Shown here piece by piece: positions 6,132-14,360 of a stretch of DNA of 16,519 nt; position 1 is the stretch's first letter; the number at the start of each line of letters is the position of its first letter. The stretch is from positions 1 through 16,519 of the forward strand of contig JBNMKN010000031.1 of NCBI GenBank assembly GCA_050874365.1, read 5' to 3'. The DNA comes from Eshraghiella sp050874365 (GTDB lineage Bacteria; Bacillota; Clostridia; Lachnospirales; Lachnospiraceae). The translations under genes and the position numbers were made by a program. The notes beneath the pieces are model-generated. The model was not told the DNA's origin. It searched no databases and saw only the letters and a list, made by a program, of their open reading frames with translations.

Positions 6132-9100
6132 ATGTATTTAAAAAAGATAGAAGTACAGGGTTTTAAATCATTTGCTAATAAATTGCTGTTTGAATTTGAT
6201 AACGGTATAACCGGTATTGTCGGACCTAACGGAAGCGGAAAAAGTAATATTGCGGACGCCGTAAGGTGGGTACTTGGTGAACAAAGTGCCAAACAGCTTC
6301 GTGGTTCCAAAATGGAAGACATAATATTTGCGGGAACAGAAACAAGAAAGCCCGTAAGTTTTGCAAGTGTGTCCCTTACAATAGATAATTCGGATAAAAA
6401 ACTTGACATAGACTACAGTGAAGTTACGGTTACAAGACGTGTTTTCCGTTCGGGTGAAAGCGAATATCTTCTGAACGGCAATACCTGCAGACTTAAAGAT
6501 ATTAACGAGCTTTTTTATGACACAGGTATCGGTAAGGAGGGTTATTCCATTATCGGACAGGGTCAGATTGATAAAATTCTCAGCGGAAAAGCGGAAGAAC
6601 GAAGGGAACTTTTCGATGAAGCCGCTGGTATCGTTAAATTCAAAAAACGTAAAAACGAGACGCAGAAAAGTCTTGATAACGAAAGCCAGAATCTTATAAG
6701 AATCAATGATATTCTTGCCGAGCTTGAAAAACAGGTAGGACCTTTGGCACGCCAGTCGGATAAGGCTAAAGAATATCTCAGATTAAAGGAATACCTGAAA
6801 AAATACGAAGTCAATCTTTTTCTTTTGGAGGAATCCACCACAAAGGGAGAACTGACCGAGGTTACGAAGAACCTTGACATTGTAAATGAAGAACTTGAAA
6901 AAGCAGGCAACAGGCTTGAAGAGATAAAAGCCGTTTATGATGAAAAAGATAATGAAGTATCAGAACTTACATCACGAATTGATGAACTGACTGCTAAGAA
7001 GAATCAGGCTGAAATTGACAAAAACAGACTTGAAAGCCAGATTGAAATTCTTAAAGAGCAGATTAATTCCGCAAATATGAATGACACCCATCTTGCAGAA
7101 CGCCTGAAAGAAATTAATGACCAGATTGCCGAGCGTAACGAAGAAAAGCAGAAGCTTTTAAAACAGAAGTTTGACATAAGCTCGGAAGTTGATGATATTT
7201 TTGCAAGACAGAATGAGATTGACAGGGAGGTTGATGCACTCAGAAAAGAGACGGATGAGCTGTCAACCGAAATCGAAAACCGTAAAAACAGTATTTTTGA
7301 TAACCTTAACAAAAAAGGAACTATAAAGGCATCAATCCAGAGATATGAATCGATGCTTGAACAGATTAATATAAGAAAAGCAGAGCTTACCGGAAAGCTT
7401 ATTAACTTTAAAACAGACGAAAGCGAATTTGATGTCTCAATTAAAGACGCAAAAGATAAGTTAGATTCCGTTAACAGGGAAATCGACACCCTTGTCAGTG
7501 AAAATAACAGGTTAAGGGCTATTTGTGAAGAAAACAAAGAAGAACGCAATACCAAGAAGCAGAAGCTTCAATCTGCCAAAGAGCAGAATATGAGGTCACA
7601 GACAAGGCTTGAATCCCTTAAGAATATAGCCGAAAGATATGACGGATACGGAAACAGCATCAGAAAGGTAATGGAATGTAAAGAACAGAATTCCGGAATA
7701 TTAGGTGTTGTTGCCGATATTGTTAAGACAGAGAAAAAGTATGAGATAGCAATAGAAACCGCACTTGGCGGAACTATCCAGAATATTGTTACAGATAATG
7801 AAGAAACTGCCAAAAAGATGATTGCTTACCTTAAGAAGAACCAGTACGGACGAGCAACTTTTCTTCCTTTGTCGGCGGTATCAGGTAAAAATAACAGACG
7901 TGACAATCTTGAAAGGGAAAGAGGCTTTATAGGCTACGCAAACGAACTTGTAAAGGTTGATTTGCAGTACAAAGGACTGGCTGATTATCTTTTGGGAAGA
8001 TGTGTGGTTGTTGATAATATCGACAATGCACTTCATCTTAATAAAGCCCATGGATATTCCCTTAAAATCGTTACATTGGAAGGTGAACTTCTTAATCCCG
8101 GCGGCTCGATGACGGGTGGTGCTTTCAGAAACTCAAGTAATCTTTTAGGAAGAAGACGTGAGATAGAGGAACTTGAAAAAGTTGTAAGTTCAACGGAAAA
8201 AGTCATATTTTCGTTATCGGCGGATATTGACAGACTGGGTAAACTTATTAATGAAGCAACCGATAAGATTACAAAGAATTCCGAAATTATCCAGAATAAA
8301 AAGCTCGCCAAGAATACTTTGGAGATTAATTACAATCAGTTAGCTGACAAGAAAAATGAGATTCAGAGCGTATACGAAAATAATAAACGCGAAGAAAAAG
8401 AAATCGAAAGCCAGTTAAAGGATATAAGAGCCGGGCTTGAAGACAATAACAAGGCTCTTGAAGAAATTGAGAACGATAACGAGCTTAATACAAATAAAAT
8501 TTCCGAAGCAACAGAAAGGTTTAATGACCTTAAAAATAAGCTTGAAGAAAAAAATAAGCTTGCCGAAAGCATACATATCGAATACTCGCAGATCGCACAG
8601 AAAAGCCAGTTCGCAGAGGAAAGCGTTAAACGTATTCTCAGGGAGATTGACAGGTTAAAAGACGGAATATCAGACCTTGAGGACAGCAAGGAAGAGTCCC
8701 AGACCGAGATTGCGGTAAGAAGCAGCCAGATAGAAGAAATTACAGATACCATAAAGACTGCGGCAACCGAAATTGAAGCATATTCTTCTGAACTTACGGA
8801 GCTTAAGAGCAGAAAAGAAGAAGGACAGGCAACGTTAAAAGGCTTCTTTGCAACAAGGGAAGAATGTCAGAACAATCTTGTCACACTTGAAAAAGAACAG
8901 TTCAGGCTTTCACAGAATAAAGAAAAACTGGAGAACAGCAGGGATTCAAAGATTGAGTATATGTGGAACGAATACGAGCTTACTTTAAGCGAGGCTTCAC
9001 AGCTCAAGGATGAAGAATTGTCCGACGCATCCGAGATTAAAAAGATTGTTTCGGATACAAAGAATGAAATCAGAAAACTCGGTGACGTAAATGTTAATGC

Positions 9101-9704
9101 CATTGAAGATTACAAAGAAGTTGCGGAGCGTTACGAATTTTTAAAGAACCAGCATGATGACCTTGTATCGGCAAGGGACAAACTGATTACCGTAATCGAA
9201 GAACTTGATAAAAATATGCGTGAACAGTTTACAACCAAGTTTGAAGAGATTAAAATTGAATTTGATAAGGTATTCAAACAGCTTTTCGGCGGTGGAAAGG
9301 GTACAATAGAACTTGACCCTGAAGCAGATATACTTGATGCAGCCATAACCATTATTTCACAGCCGCCGGGAAAGAAGCTGCAGAATATGATGCAGTTATC
9401 CGGTGGTGAAAAAGCACTTACTGCGATATGTCTTTTGTTTGCGATACAGAACCTTAAACCATCGCCTTTCTGTCTGCTTGACGAAATTGAAGCGGCGCTT
9501 GATGACAGTAATGTAGACAGATATGCGAAATATCTGCATAAGCTTACAAAGAATACCCAGTTCATTGTAATTACCCACAGAAGAGGTACAATGGCTGCGG
9601 CAGACAGGCTGTATGGTATTACAATGCAGGAAAAAGGTGTATCCACACTTGTTTCTGTGGACCTTATTGAAAATCAGTTAGATGATAATACAAATAAAAA
9701 TTAG
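6132..9704 (+). CDS. smc: Chromosome segregation ATPase SMC
   Basis: A 1190-residue protein, close to the 1186 of Bacillus SMC. It dimerises at a hinge and, with ScpA and ScpB (not in this window), forms the ring that compacts and separates chromosomes. The N-terminal ATPase half has Walker A GPNGSGKSN (residues 31-39) and an intact QGQIDKILSGKAEERR region after it. Coiled coil rich in E, K and L runs from about 165 to 510. The hinge spans about 522-670, from GILGVVADIV to GGSMTGGAFRN. The second coiled coil reaches about 1030. The ABC signature LSGGEKALTAICLL begins at L1089, and Walker B ends in D1117-E1118 (CLLDEIEAALDD). Only 2 nt separate it from rnc, with GGAGAG inside the rnc end as ribosome site, so translation is probably coupled. 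No frameshift or missing motif was seen. Confidence 0.98.
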   Translation: MYLKKIEVQGFKSFANKLLFEFDNGITGIVGPNGSGKSNIADAVRWVLGEQSAKQLRGSKMEDIIFAGTETRKPVSFASVSLTIDNSDKKLDIDYSEVTVTRRVFRSGESEYLLNGNTCRLKDINELFYDTGIGKEGYSIIGQGQIDKILSGKAEERRELFDEAAGIVKFKKRKNETQKSLDNESQNLIRINDILAELEKQVGPLARQSDKAKEYLRLKEYLKKYEVNLFLLEESTTKGELTEVTKNLDIVNEELEKAGNRLEEIKAVYDEKDNEVSELTSRIDELTAKKNQAEIDKNRLESQIEILKEQINSANMNDTHLAERLKEINDQIAERNEEKQKLLKQKFDISSEVDDIFARQNEIDREVDALRKETDELSTEIENRKNSIFDNLNKKGTIKASIQRYESMLEQINIRKAELTGKLINFKTDESEFDVSIKDAKDKLDSVNREIDTLVSENNRLRAICEENKEERNTKKQKLQSAKEQNMRSQTRLESLKNIAERYDGYGNSIRKVMECKEQNSGILGVVADIVKTEKKYEIAIETALGGTIQNIVTDNEETAKKMIAYLKKNQYGRATFLPLSAVSGKNNRRDNLERERGFIGYANELVKVDLQYKGLADYLLGRCVVVDNIDNALHLNKAHGYSLKIVTLEGELLNPGGSMTGGAFRNSSNLLGRRREIEELEKVVSSTEKVIFSLSADIDRLGKLINEATDKITKNSEIIQNKKLAKNTLEINYNQLADKKNEIQSVYENNKREEKEIESQLKDIRAGLEDNNKALEEIENDNELNTNKISEATERFNDLKNKLEEKNKLAESIHIEYSQIAQKSQFAEESVKRILREIDRLKDGISDLEDSKEESQTEIAVRSSQIEEITDTIKTAATEIEAYSSELTELKSRKEEGQATLKGFFATREECQNNLVTLEKEQFRLSQNKEKLENSRDSKIEYMWNEYELTLSEASQLKDEELSDASEIKKIVSDTKNEIRKLGDVNVNAIEDYKEVAERYEFLKNQHDDLVSARDKLITVIEELDKNMREQFTTKFEEIKIEFDKVFKQLFGGGKGTIELDPEADILDAAITIISQPPGKKLQNMMQLSGGEKALTAICLLFAIQNLKPSPFCLLDEIEAALDDSNVDRYAKYLHKLTKNTQFIVITHRRGTMAAADRLYGITMQEKGVSTLVSVDLIENQLDDNTNKN

Positions 9705-9715
9705 CGGGGTGGCCT

Positions 9716-10651
9716 ATGGGATTTTTTAAAAAACTTGTATCAGGTCTTTCAAAGACCAGAAATAATATCGTATCAGGATTAAATTCGATTTTCCACGGCT
9801 TCAGTAAAATCGACGAGGATTTTTACGAAGAACTGGAAGAGACACTTATAATGGGCGATATCGGTGTAGAGACAACCGAAAAAATTATAGAAGGTCTCAG
9901 ACAGAAGGTTAAGGAAGATAAGATTAAAGACCCACAGTTATGTAAGGATATTCTCATTAATTCCATTAAAGAACAGATGGATTTGGGAGAAAACGCCTAC
10001 GAATTTGAAAACAGACGTTCCGTAATTCTTGTAATCGGTGTCAACGGTGTGGGTAAAACCACATCCATCGGTAAGATTGCGGCAGGTCTTAAAAAGCAGG
10101 GTAAAAAAGTTATTCTTGCCGCTGCCGATACTTTCAGGGCTGCTGCCATAGAACAGCTTGAGGAATGGGCAAAAAGAGCTTCTGTTGACATAATTGCCCA
10201 GAATGAAGGTTCGGATCCGGGAGCAGTTGTTTTTGATGCGCTTCAGGCGGCAAAATCAAGAAATGCCGATGTACTTATATGTGACACGGCAGGACGACTT
10301 CATAATAAGAAAAACCTTATGGACGAGCTTAGAAAGATTGATAAAATTATCACAAGGGAATTCCCTGACGCTTACAGGGAGAATCTTATCGTTCTTGACG
10401 GAACAACAGGACAGAATGCACTTTCACAATTAAAAGAATTTAAAGATGTGTGTGATGTATCGGGAATTATACTTACCAAAATGGACGGAACCGCAAAAGG
10501 AGGAATTGCAGTTGCAATCCAGTCGGAGTATAATATACCTGTTAAGTATATTGGTGTTGGCGAACAGATTGAAGATTTGCAGAAATTCAATTCCGATGAA
10601 TTTGTCAATGCACTTTTTGAAACTAAAGAAGATATATCTGATGAAGAATAA
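9716..10651 (+). CDS. ftsY: Signal recognition particle receptor GTPase FtsY
   Basis: A 311-residue SRP receptor that meets the Ffh-ribosome complex at the membrane and hands nascent membrane proteins to the translocon. It has the NG core only: an amphipathic N-terminal helix (MGFFKKLVSGLSKTRNN), a helical N domain, then the GTPase with G1 GVNGVGKTT (108-116), the DTFRAAAIEQLEEWA insertion segment, DTAGR, TKMDGTAKGG and GVGEQIEDLQKF. The long acidic A domain of enterobacterial FtsY is absent, as in most Gram-positive bacteria, so the N-terminal helix is the likely membrane contact. It starts 11 nt after smc with a poor ribosome site (GGGGTGG), suggesting coupling to smc translation. The partner GTPase Ffh is encoded 3.7 kb downstream. 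Confidence 0.96.
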   Translation: MGFFKKLVSGLSKTRNNIVSGLNSIFHGFSKIDEDFYEELEETLIMGDIGVETTEKIIEGLRQKVKEDKIKDPQLCKDILINSIKEQMDLGENAYEFENRRSVILVIGVNGVGKTTSIGKIAAGLKKQGKKVILAAADTFRAAAIEQLEEWAKRASVDIIAQNEGSDPGAVVFDALQAAKSRNADVLICDTAGRLHNKKNLMDELRKIDKIITREFPDAYRENLIVLDGTTGQNALSQLKEFKDVCDVSGIILTKMDGTAKGGIAVAIQSEYNIPVKYIGVGEQIEDLQKFNSDEFVNALFETKEDISDEE

Positions 10652-10663
10652 GGAGAAGAAGAA

Positions 10664-11884
10664 ATGACAAGCGAATTAACTCTTGAAAAATTTGAAGAAG
10701 CTGCTGAACGTGTTAAAGAAGTAACACTTGAGACAAGACTCGTATACAGTGAATATTTCAGCAACCAGACAGGCAATAAGGTATATTTTAAACCTGAGAA
10801 CCTTCAGTATACAGGTGCTTATAAGGTAAGAGGAGCTTATTACAAGATAAGCACATTATCGGAAGAAGAAAGAAGTAAAGGACTTATAACCGCATCAGCC
10901 GGCAACCACGCTCAGGGTGTTGCTTATGCGGCAAAGATATACGGAGCCAAGGCTGTAATTGTTATGCCTACTTCTACTCCTATTATTAAGATTAACAGAA
11001 CAAAGAGCTACGGTGCGGAAGTTGTTCTGTACGGTGATGTTTACGATGAAGCATGTGAGTATGCTTTAAAACTTGCCAAAGAACAGGGATATACTTTTAT
11101 CCATCCTTTCGATGACCTTGATGTTGCAACAGGTCAGGGCAGTATTGCAATGGAGATTATAAAAGAACTTCCTACAGTGGATTACATACTTGTACCTATC
11201 GGAGGAGGCGGACTTGCAACAGGTGTTTCCACACTTGCCAAGATGCTTAATCCTAACATTAAAGTTATAGGTGTTGAACCTGCTAACGCAAACTGTATGC
11301 AGGTATCTATAAAGAACGGCAAGGTAACAACACTTCCTTCAGTAAGCACTATCGCAGACGGAACAGCCGTTAAGACACCTGGTACAAAGATTTTTCCGTA
11401 TATTGTAAAAAATATTGACGATATTATTACAGTAGAAGATGATGAGCTTATCGTTGCTTTCCTTGATATGGTTGAGAACCATAAAATGGTTGCCGAGAAC
11501 TCAGGACTTCTTTCGGTAGCTGCATTAAAGAAACTTAATGTTAAGGGTAAGAAAGTTGTATCAATAATAAGCGGCGGTAACATGGATGTCATTACAATGT
11601 CATCCGTTGTGCAGCACGGACTTATCCAGAGAGGAAGAGTATTCTCTGTATCCGTTCTTTTACCTGATAAGCCGGGTGAATTACTTAAAGTAGCTAAAGT
11701 TATAGCAGATGCCAAGGGTAACGTAATTAAGCTTGAGCATAACCAGTTTGTCAGCATTAACAGAAATGCGGCGGTTGAACTTAAAATTACACTTGAAGCA
11801 TTTGGTATTGAACATAAAAACGAAATTATTGCAGCACTTAAAAAAGCAGGATATGATCCAAAGTCAGTTCAGACGAGCTTTTAA
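10664..11884 (+). CDS. ilvA: Threonine ammonia-lyase, medium form with C-terminal ACT domain
   Basis: A 406-residue PLP enzyme that deaminates threonine to 2-oxobutyrate and ammonia. The PLP lysine is expected at K54 in LQYTGAYKVRGA. Substrate-binding SAGNHAQG is at 78-85 and the phosphate-binding glycine loop GGGGLATG starts at 180. A single ACT domain occupies about 325-400 (VSVLLPDKPGELLKVAKVIADAKGN). This architecture matches the medium form, between the ACT-less catabolic TdcB type and the biosynthetic IlvA with two ACT-like domains. The effector (an amino acid or nucleotide) cannot be told from sequence. AGGAG stands well placed before the ATG, 12 nt after ftsY and 17 nt before ktrB. 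Its place between an SRP gene and potassium transport genes is not explained by pathway logic. No leader space exists for a T-box or attenuator. Biosynthetic and catabolic roles both remain possible. Confidence 0.92.
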   Translation: MTSELTLEKFEEAAERVKEVTLETRLVYSEYFSNQTGNKVYFKPENLQYTGAYKVRGAYYKISTLSEEERSKGLITASAGNHAQGVAYAAKIYGAKAVIVMPTSTPIIKINRTKSYGAEVVLYGDVYDEACEYALKLAKEQGYTFIHPFDDLDVATGQGSIAMEIIKELPTVDYILVPIGGGGLATGVSTLAKMLNPNIKVIGVEPANANCMQVSIKNGKVTTLPSVSTIADGTAVKTPGTKIFPYIVKNIDDIITVEDDELIVAFLDMVENHKMVAENSGLLSVAALKKLNVKGKKVVSIISGGNMDVITMSSVVQHGLIQRGRVFSVSVLLPDKPGELLKVAKVIADAKGNVIKLEHNQFVSINRNAAVELKITLEAFGIEHKNEIIAALKKAGYDPKSVQTSF

Positions 11885-11901
11885 GTAAACAGGGAGGGGA
11901 C

Positions 11902-13251
11902 ATGAACCCAAAATTAAAACCTAAAAACAGATTAACCCAGACAAGATTTATTTGTCTGGGGTTTATATTGATAATACTTCTTGGAACATTTCTTTTAATG
12001 ACACCGATTGCTTCAAGAAGCCATACGGTTACTCCTTTTCTTGACAGTATGTTCACGGCATTAAGTGCCACATGTGTAACGGGACTTATTGTTGTGGATA
12101 CATTTACCCATTGGACATTATTCGGTCAGCTTGTAATCATTACTTTAATCCAGATTGGCGGACTTGGATTTATTACAATAGGTGTTGCTTTTTCTCTTTT
12201 ATTACGAAACAGGATAGGTCTTAAGGCAAGGGGACTTATGCAGGAAAGCATTAACAGCGTAAAAATCGGCGGAATAGTCAAGCTTGCCAAAAAAATTCTT
12301 ATCGGAACTTTCCTTGTTGAAGGAACGGGAGCACTTATTCTCGGAATAAGATTTTCTTTTGACTTCGGTTTTGTAAGAGGAATGTATTACGGGATTTTTC
12401 ATGCCATATCTGCATTCTGCAACGGCGGTTTTGACCTGATGGGAAGGCTTGAGCCTTATTCATCGCTAACCCATTATGCAGGTGATGTGGTTGTGAACGT
12501 TGTAATTAATTCGCTTATTATCATCGGCGGTATCGGTTTTGTCGTGTGGGATGATATTACCACTAACGGACTGCATTTCAAAAAATACAGACTTCATACC
12601 AAAATCGTACTTGTTACCACGGCGTTTTTGCTGCTTTCGGGAACTGTATTATTTTATATAACGGAATATAACAATACCATGAAGGGCATGAACGTGGGAG
12701 AACGCATACTTGCGTCATTCTTTTCTGCATCCACAGCAAGAACCGCGGGCTTTAACAGTGTGGATACGGGAAGTCTTACTTCTGCGTCAAAGGTGCTTAC
12801 ATGTGCGTTAATGTTTATCGGAGGTTCTCCGGGCTCTACCGCAGGCGGAATTAAGACAACAACAATTTTTATACTTGTGGTAAGTCTGTGGTCAGGAATA
12901 ACTAACAGACATAAGACTTCGATATTCAAGAGAAGATTTGAAGATGATGCCATTAAAAAAGCAAGTACGGTATTTACACTTAATATGTTTCTTGCAATTT
13001 TTGCATTGTTTACGATTCTTGCAATAACAGATCTGCCGCTCTCGGACGTAATGTTTGAGGTGTTCTCTGCAATAGGAACCGTCGGTATGACAACAGGCAT
13101 TACGAGGGATTTATGCAGTGCGGCAAGAATTATTATAATGGTATTGATGTTCTGCGGCAGGGTAGGAAGTCTTTCTTTTGCCCTTACATTTTTACAGAGT
13201 AAAAAAGACCCTCCGGTATATTATCCGGAAGAAGAAATATCAGTAGGTTAA
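11902..13251 (+). CDS. ktrB: Potassium uptake channel subunit KtrB (TrkH/KtrB family)
   Basis: A 449-residue integral membrane protein of the superfamily of K+ transporters, built from four membrane-pore-membrane repeats. Length fits KtrB better than the longer TrkH. The four filter glycines are visible: G61 (ATCVTGLIV), G175 or G176 (FCNGGFD), G283 (RTAGFNS) and G395 (GTVGMTTG). The GGSPGSTAGGIKTTT loop after the third filter corresponds to the gating-loop region. A conserved arginine lies in the last helix (MFCGRVGSLSFALTF). A strong GGAGGGG site precedes the ATG. The cytosolic gating subunit KtrA follows after 18 nt, making a complete Ktr pair, usually sodium-dependent and used in osmotic adaptation and potassium homeostasis. 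It is co-oriented and closely spaced with ilvA, so it likely shares the smc-ftsY-ilvA transcript. Confidence 0.94.
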   Translation: MNPKLKPKNRLTQTRFICLGFILIILLGTFLLMTPIASRSHTVTPFLDSMFTALSATCVTGLIVVDTFTHWTLFGQLVIITLIQIGGLGFITIGVAFSLLLRNRIGLKARGLMQESINSVKIGGIVKLAKKILIGTFLVEGTGALILGIRFSFDFGFVRGMYYGIFHAISAFCNGGFDLMGRLEPYSSLTHYAGDVVVNVVINSLIIIGGIGFVVWDDITTNGLHFKKYRLHTKIVLVTTAFLLLSGTVLFYITEYNNTMKGMNVGERILASFFSASTARTAGFNSVDTGSLTSASKVLTCALMFIGGSPGSTAGGIKTTTIFILVVSLWSGITNRHKTSIFKRRFEDDAIKKASTVFTLNMFLAIFALFTILAITDLPLSDVMFEVFSAIGTVGMTTGITRDLCSAARIIIMVLMFCGRVGSLSFALTFLQSKKDPPVYYPEEEISVG

Positions 13252-13269
13252 TAAGAAAGGGACAATGAT

Positions 13270-13911
13270 ATGAAATCATTTTTAATAATAGGCATGGGTA
13301 ATTTCGGACATTATCTTTGTCAGGAGTTAGCAAAATATGACTGTGAAATAATGATAATAGATAATGTGGAAGAGAGAGTTGACGATATGCTTCCTTACGT
13401 TACCTCTGCCAAAATAGGTGACTGTACCAACAAGGAAGTGCTTGAAAGTCTGGGAATAGGTAATTTTGATGCCTGTTTTATATGCGTAGGCGATAATTTT
13501 CAGAATTCGTTAGAGATAACAAGCCTTGTAAAAGAGCTTGGCGGCAAACTCGTAGTAAGCAGGGCTGTCAGGGATTTACATGCAAAGTTTCTTTTAAGAA
13601 ACGGTGCGGACCGTGTAATCCATCCTGAAAGGGATATTGCCGAAAGAATTGCCAAATCTTACAGCAATTCACTTATTTTTGATTACATTGAGCTTGATAA
13701 GAAAAATTCAATTTATGAAATCACTCCGTTTGAGGAATGTATAGGAAAGACTATCAAAGAAGTGAATTTCAGGACCAAATACGGTGCTAACATTATCGGT
13801 ATCAAAAAGGAAGGCGTTCCTATGATAATGCCAACCGCAGATTATGTTTTTAAAGCGGACGAACATCTTGTGGTTGTTGGCGAGACCGAAAAAATAGATA
13901 AAATACTTTAA
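13270..13911 (+). CDS. ktrA: Potassium uptake gating subunit KtrA (RCK domains)
   Basis: A 213-residue cytosolic protein with an N-terminal RCK Rossmann domain (about 1-130) and a C-terminal RCK_C domain (about 140-213), the usual KtrA size and layout. It forms an octameric ring under the KtrB dimer and opens it depending on bound ATP or ADP; in several Firmicutes RCK_C also binds c-di-AMP, which inhibits uptake. The beta-1 loop reads GMGNFG (8-13), whereas most KtrA proteins have G-x-G-R-F-G; Asn11 replaces an arginine known to touch nucleotide phosphates. The adenosine-side acidic residue (MIIDN, D36) and the GADRVIHPERD segment near 115-125 are kept. The ATG at 13270 has AAAGGG upstream; an ATG at 13265 is out of frame. 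The gene ends the long run, and a new promoter follows 34 nt later. Confidence 0.93.
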   Translation: MKSFLIIGMGNFGHYLCQELAKYDCEIMIIDNVEERVDDMLPYVTSAKIGDCTNKEVLESLGIGNFDACFICVGDNFQNSLEITSLVKELGGKLVVSRAVRDLHAKFLLRNGADRVIHPERDIAERIAKSYSNSLIFDYIELDKKNSIYEITPFEECIGKTIKEVNFRTKYGANIIGIKKEGVPMIMPTADYVFKADEHLVVVGETEKIDKIL

Positions 13912-13945
13912 TTGTCCGAACAAACTTTCTGTAAAGAAAAAATAC

Positions 13946-13974
13946 TTGACAGGCAGCTTGAGTTTATGTATTAT
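13946..13974 (+). promoter_or_regulatory. Predicted promoter of ylxM-ffh-rpsP-khpA
   Basis: TTGACA (13946-13951) and TATTAT (13969-13974) are 17 nt apart, giving an expected start near 13981 and a leader of about 25 nt. No hairpin terminator is visible between the ktrA stop and this promoter, so upstream transcription could also run in. Confidence 0.85.
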
Positions 13975-13993
13975 AGCTAAGGTGAGTTGAGTC

Positions 13994-14000
13994 AAGGAGA
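13994..14000 (+). promoter_or_regulatory. Ribosome binding site fixing the ylxM start
   Basis: AAGGAGA lies 4 nt before the ATG at 14005. It lies downstream of an in-frame TTG at 13987, which therefore cannot be the start served by this site. Confidence 0.8.
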
Positions 14001-14004
14001 CACT

Positions 14005-14349
14005 ATGGAGAAAATTTTTGAGCAGGCAATGCTTTATGATTTTTATGGTGAACTGCTTAAGGATAATCAGAAGGAAGTTTTTGAGAACTATGTTCTTGAT
14101 AATCTGTCACTCAGCGAAATCGCTGAGGAGCGCAATATCAGCAGACAGGCAGTGTATGACATGATTAAGCGTGCGGACAGGGCACTCAATGAATATGAGG
14201 ATAAGTTACATCTTCTGGAGAAATTTCTTACGATTAAAGAAGATGTCAACAGGATTCATGAAATTTCCAAGCAACTTACTGGCAGCAGAGACAGAAAACT
14301 GGCAACTCAGATTGTAGCAATTACAGACAAAATATTAGATGAGTTATAG
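14005..14349 (+). CDS. ylxM: YlxM/p13-family helix-turn-helix protein, SRP-associated
   Basis: A 114-residue protein of the YlxM/p13-like family, found directly before ffh across Firmicutes. In streptococci and mycoplasmas YlxM has been tied to SRP function by binding Ffh and SRP RNA components. Residues 34-58 (LSLSEIAEERNISRQAVYDMIKRAD) form a helix-turn-helix resembling sigma-70 region 4. The C-terminal half is helical and charged. I chose the ATG at 14005 because of AAGGAGA; this shortens the longest open frame by six residues. Its stop codon overlaps the ribosome site of ffh (TAGGAGA), pointing to translational coupling. It could act as an SRP cofactor, a regulator of ffh, or both; the sequence does not decide. 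Confidence 0.9.
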   Translation: MEKIFEQAMLYDFYGELLKDNQKEVFENYVLDNLSLSEIAEERNISRQAVYDMIKRADRALNEYEDKLHLLEKFLTIKEDVNRIHEISKQLTGSRDRKLATQIVAITDKILDEL

Positions 14350-14360
14350 GAGATTTTTTG

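Noticed and set aside
6405..7180. TTGACA hexamers inside smc suggesting internal promoters
   Set aside because: They fall on in-frame Leu-Asp or Phe-Asp codons, and none has a good TATAAT box at 16-18 nt; the best (near 7172) has only GATATT.
7004..7555. Long minus-strand open frame (183 codons) inside smc, with similar ones at 6563-6910, 8363-8752 and 9131-9646
   Set aside because: They lie wholly antisense to an intact smc with all motifs. Their translations are Ser/Leu/Phe-rich low-complexity mirrors of a Lys/Glu coiled coil, and they have no convincing ribosome sites.
11182..11757. 191-codon minus-strand open frame antisense to ilvA
   Set aside because: The sense frame is a complete, motif-rich enzyme. 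The antisense frame resembles no family I know and has no promoter or ribosome site evident.
11885..11901. c-di-AMP (ydaO-type) riboswitch before the Ktr genes
   Set aside because: The gap before ktrB is only 17 nt and holds just a ribosome site, so no riboswitch can fit.
13912..13945. Terminator between ktrA and the ylxM promoter
   Set aside because: Only 4-bp stems (TTGT/ACAA and CTTT/AAAG) followed by A-rich rather than T-rich sequence.
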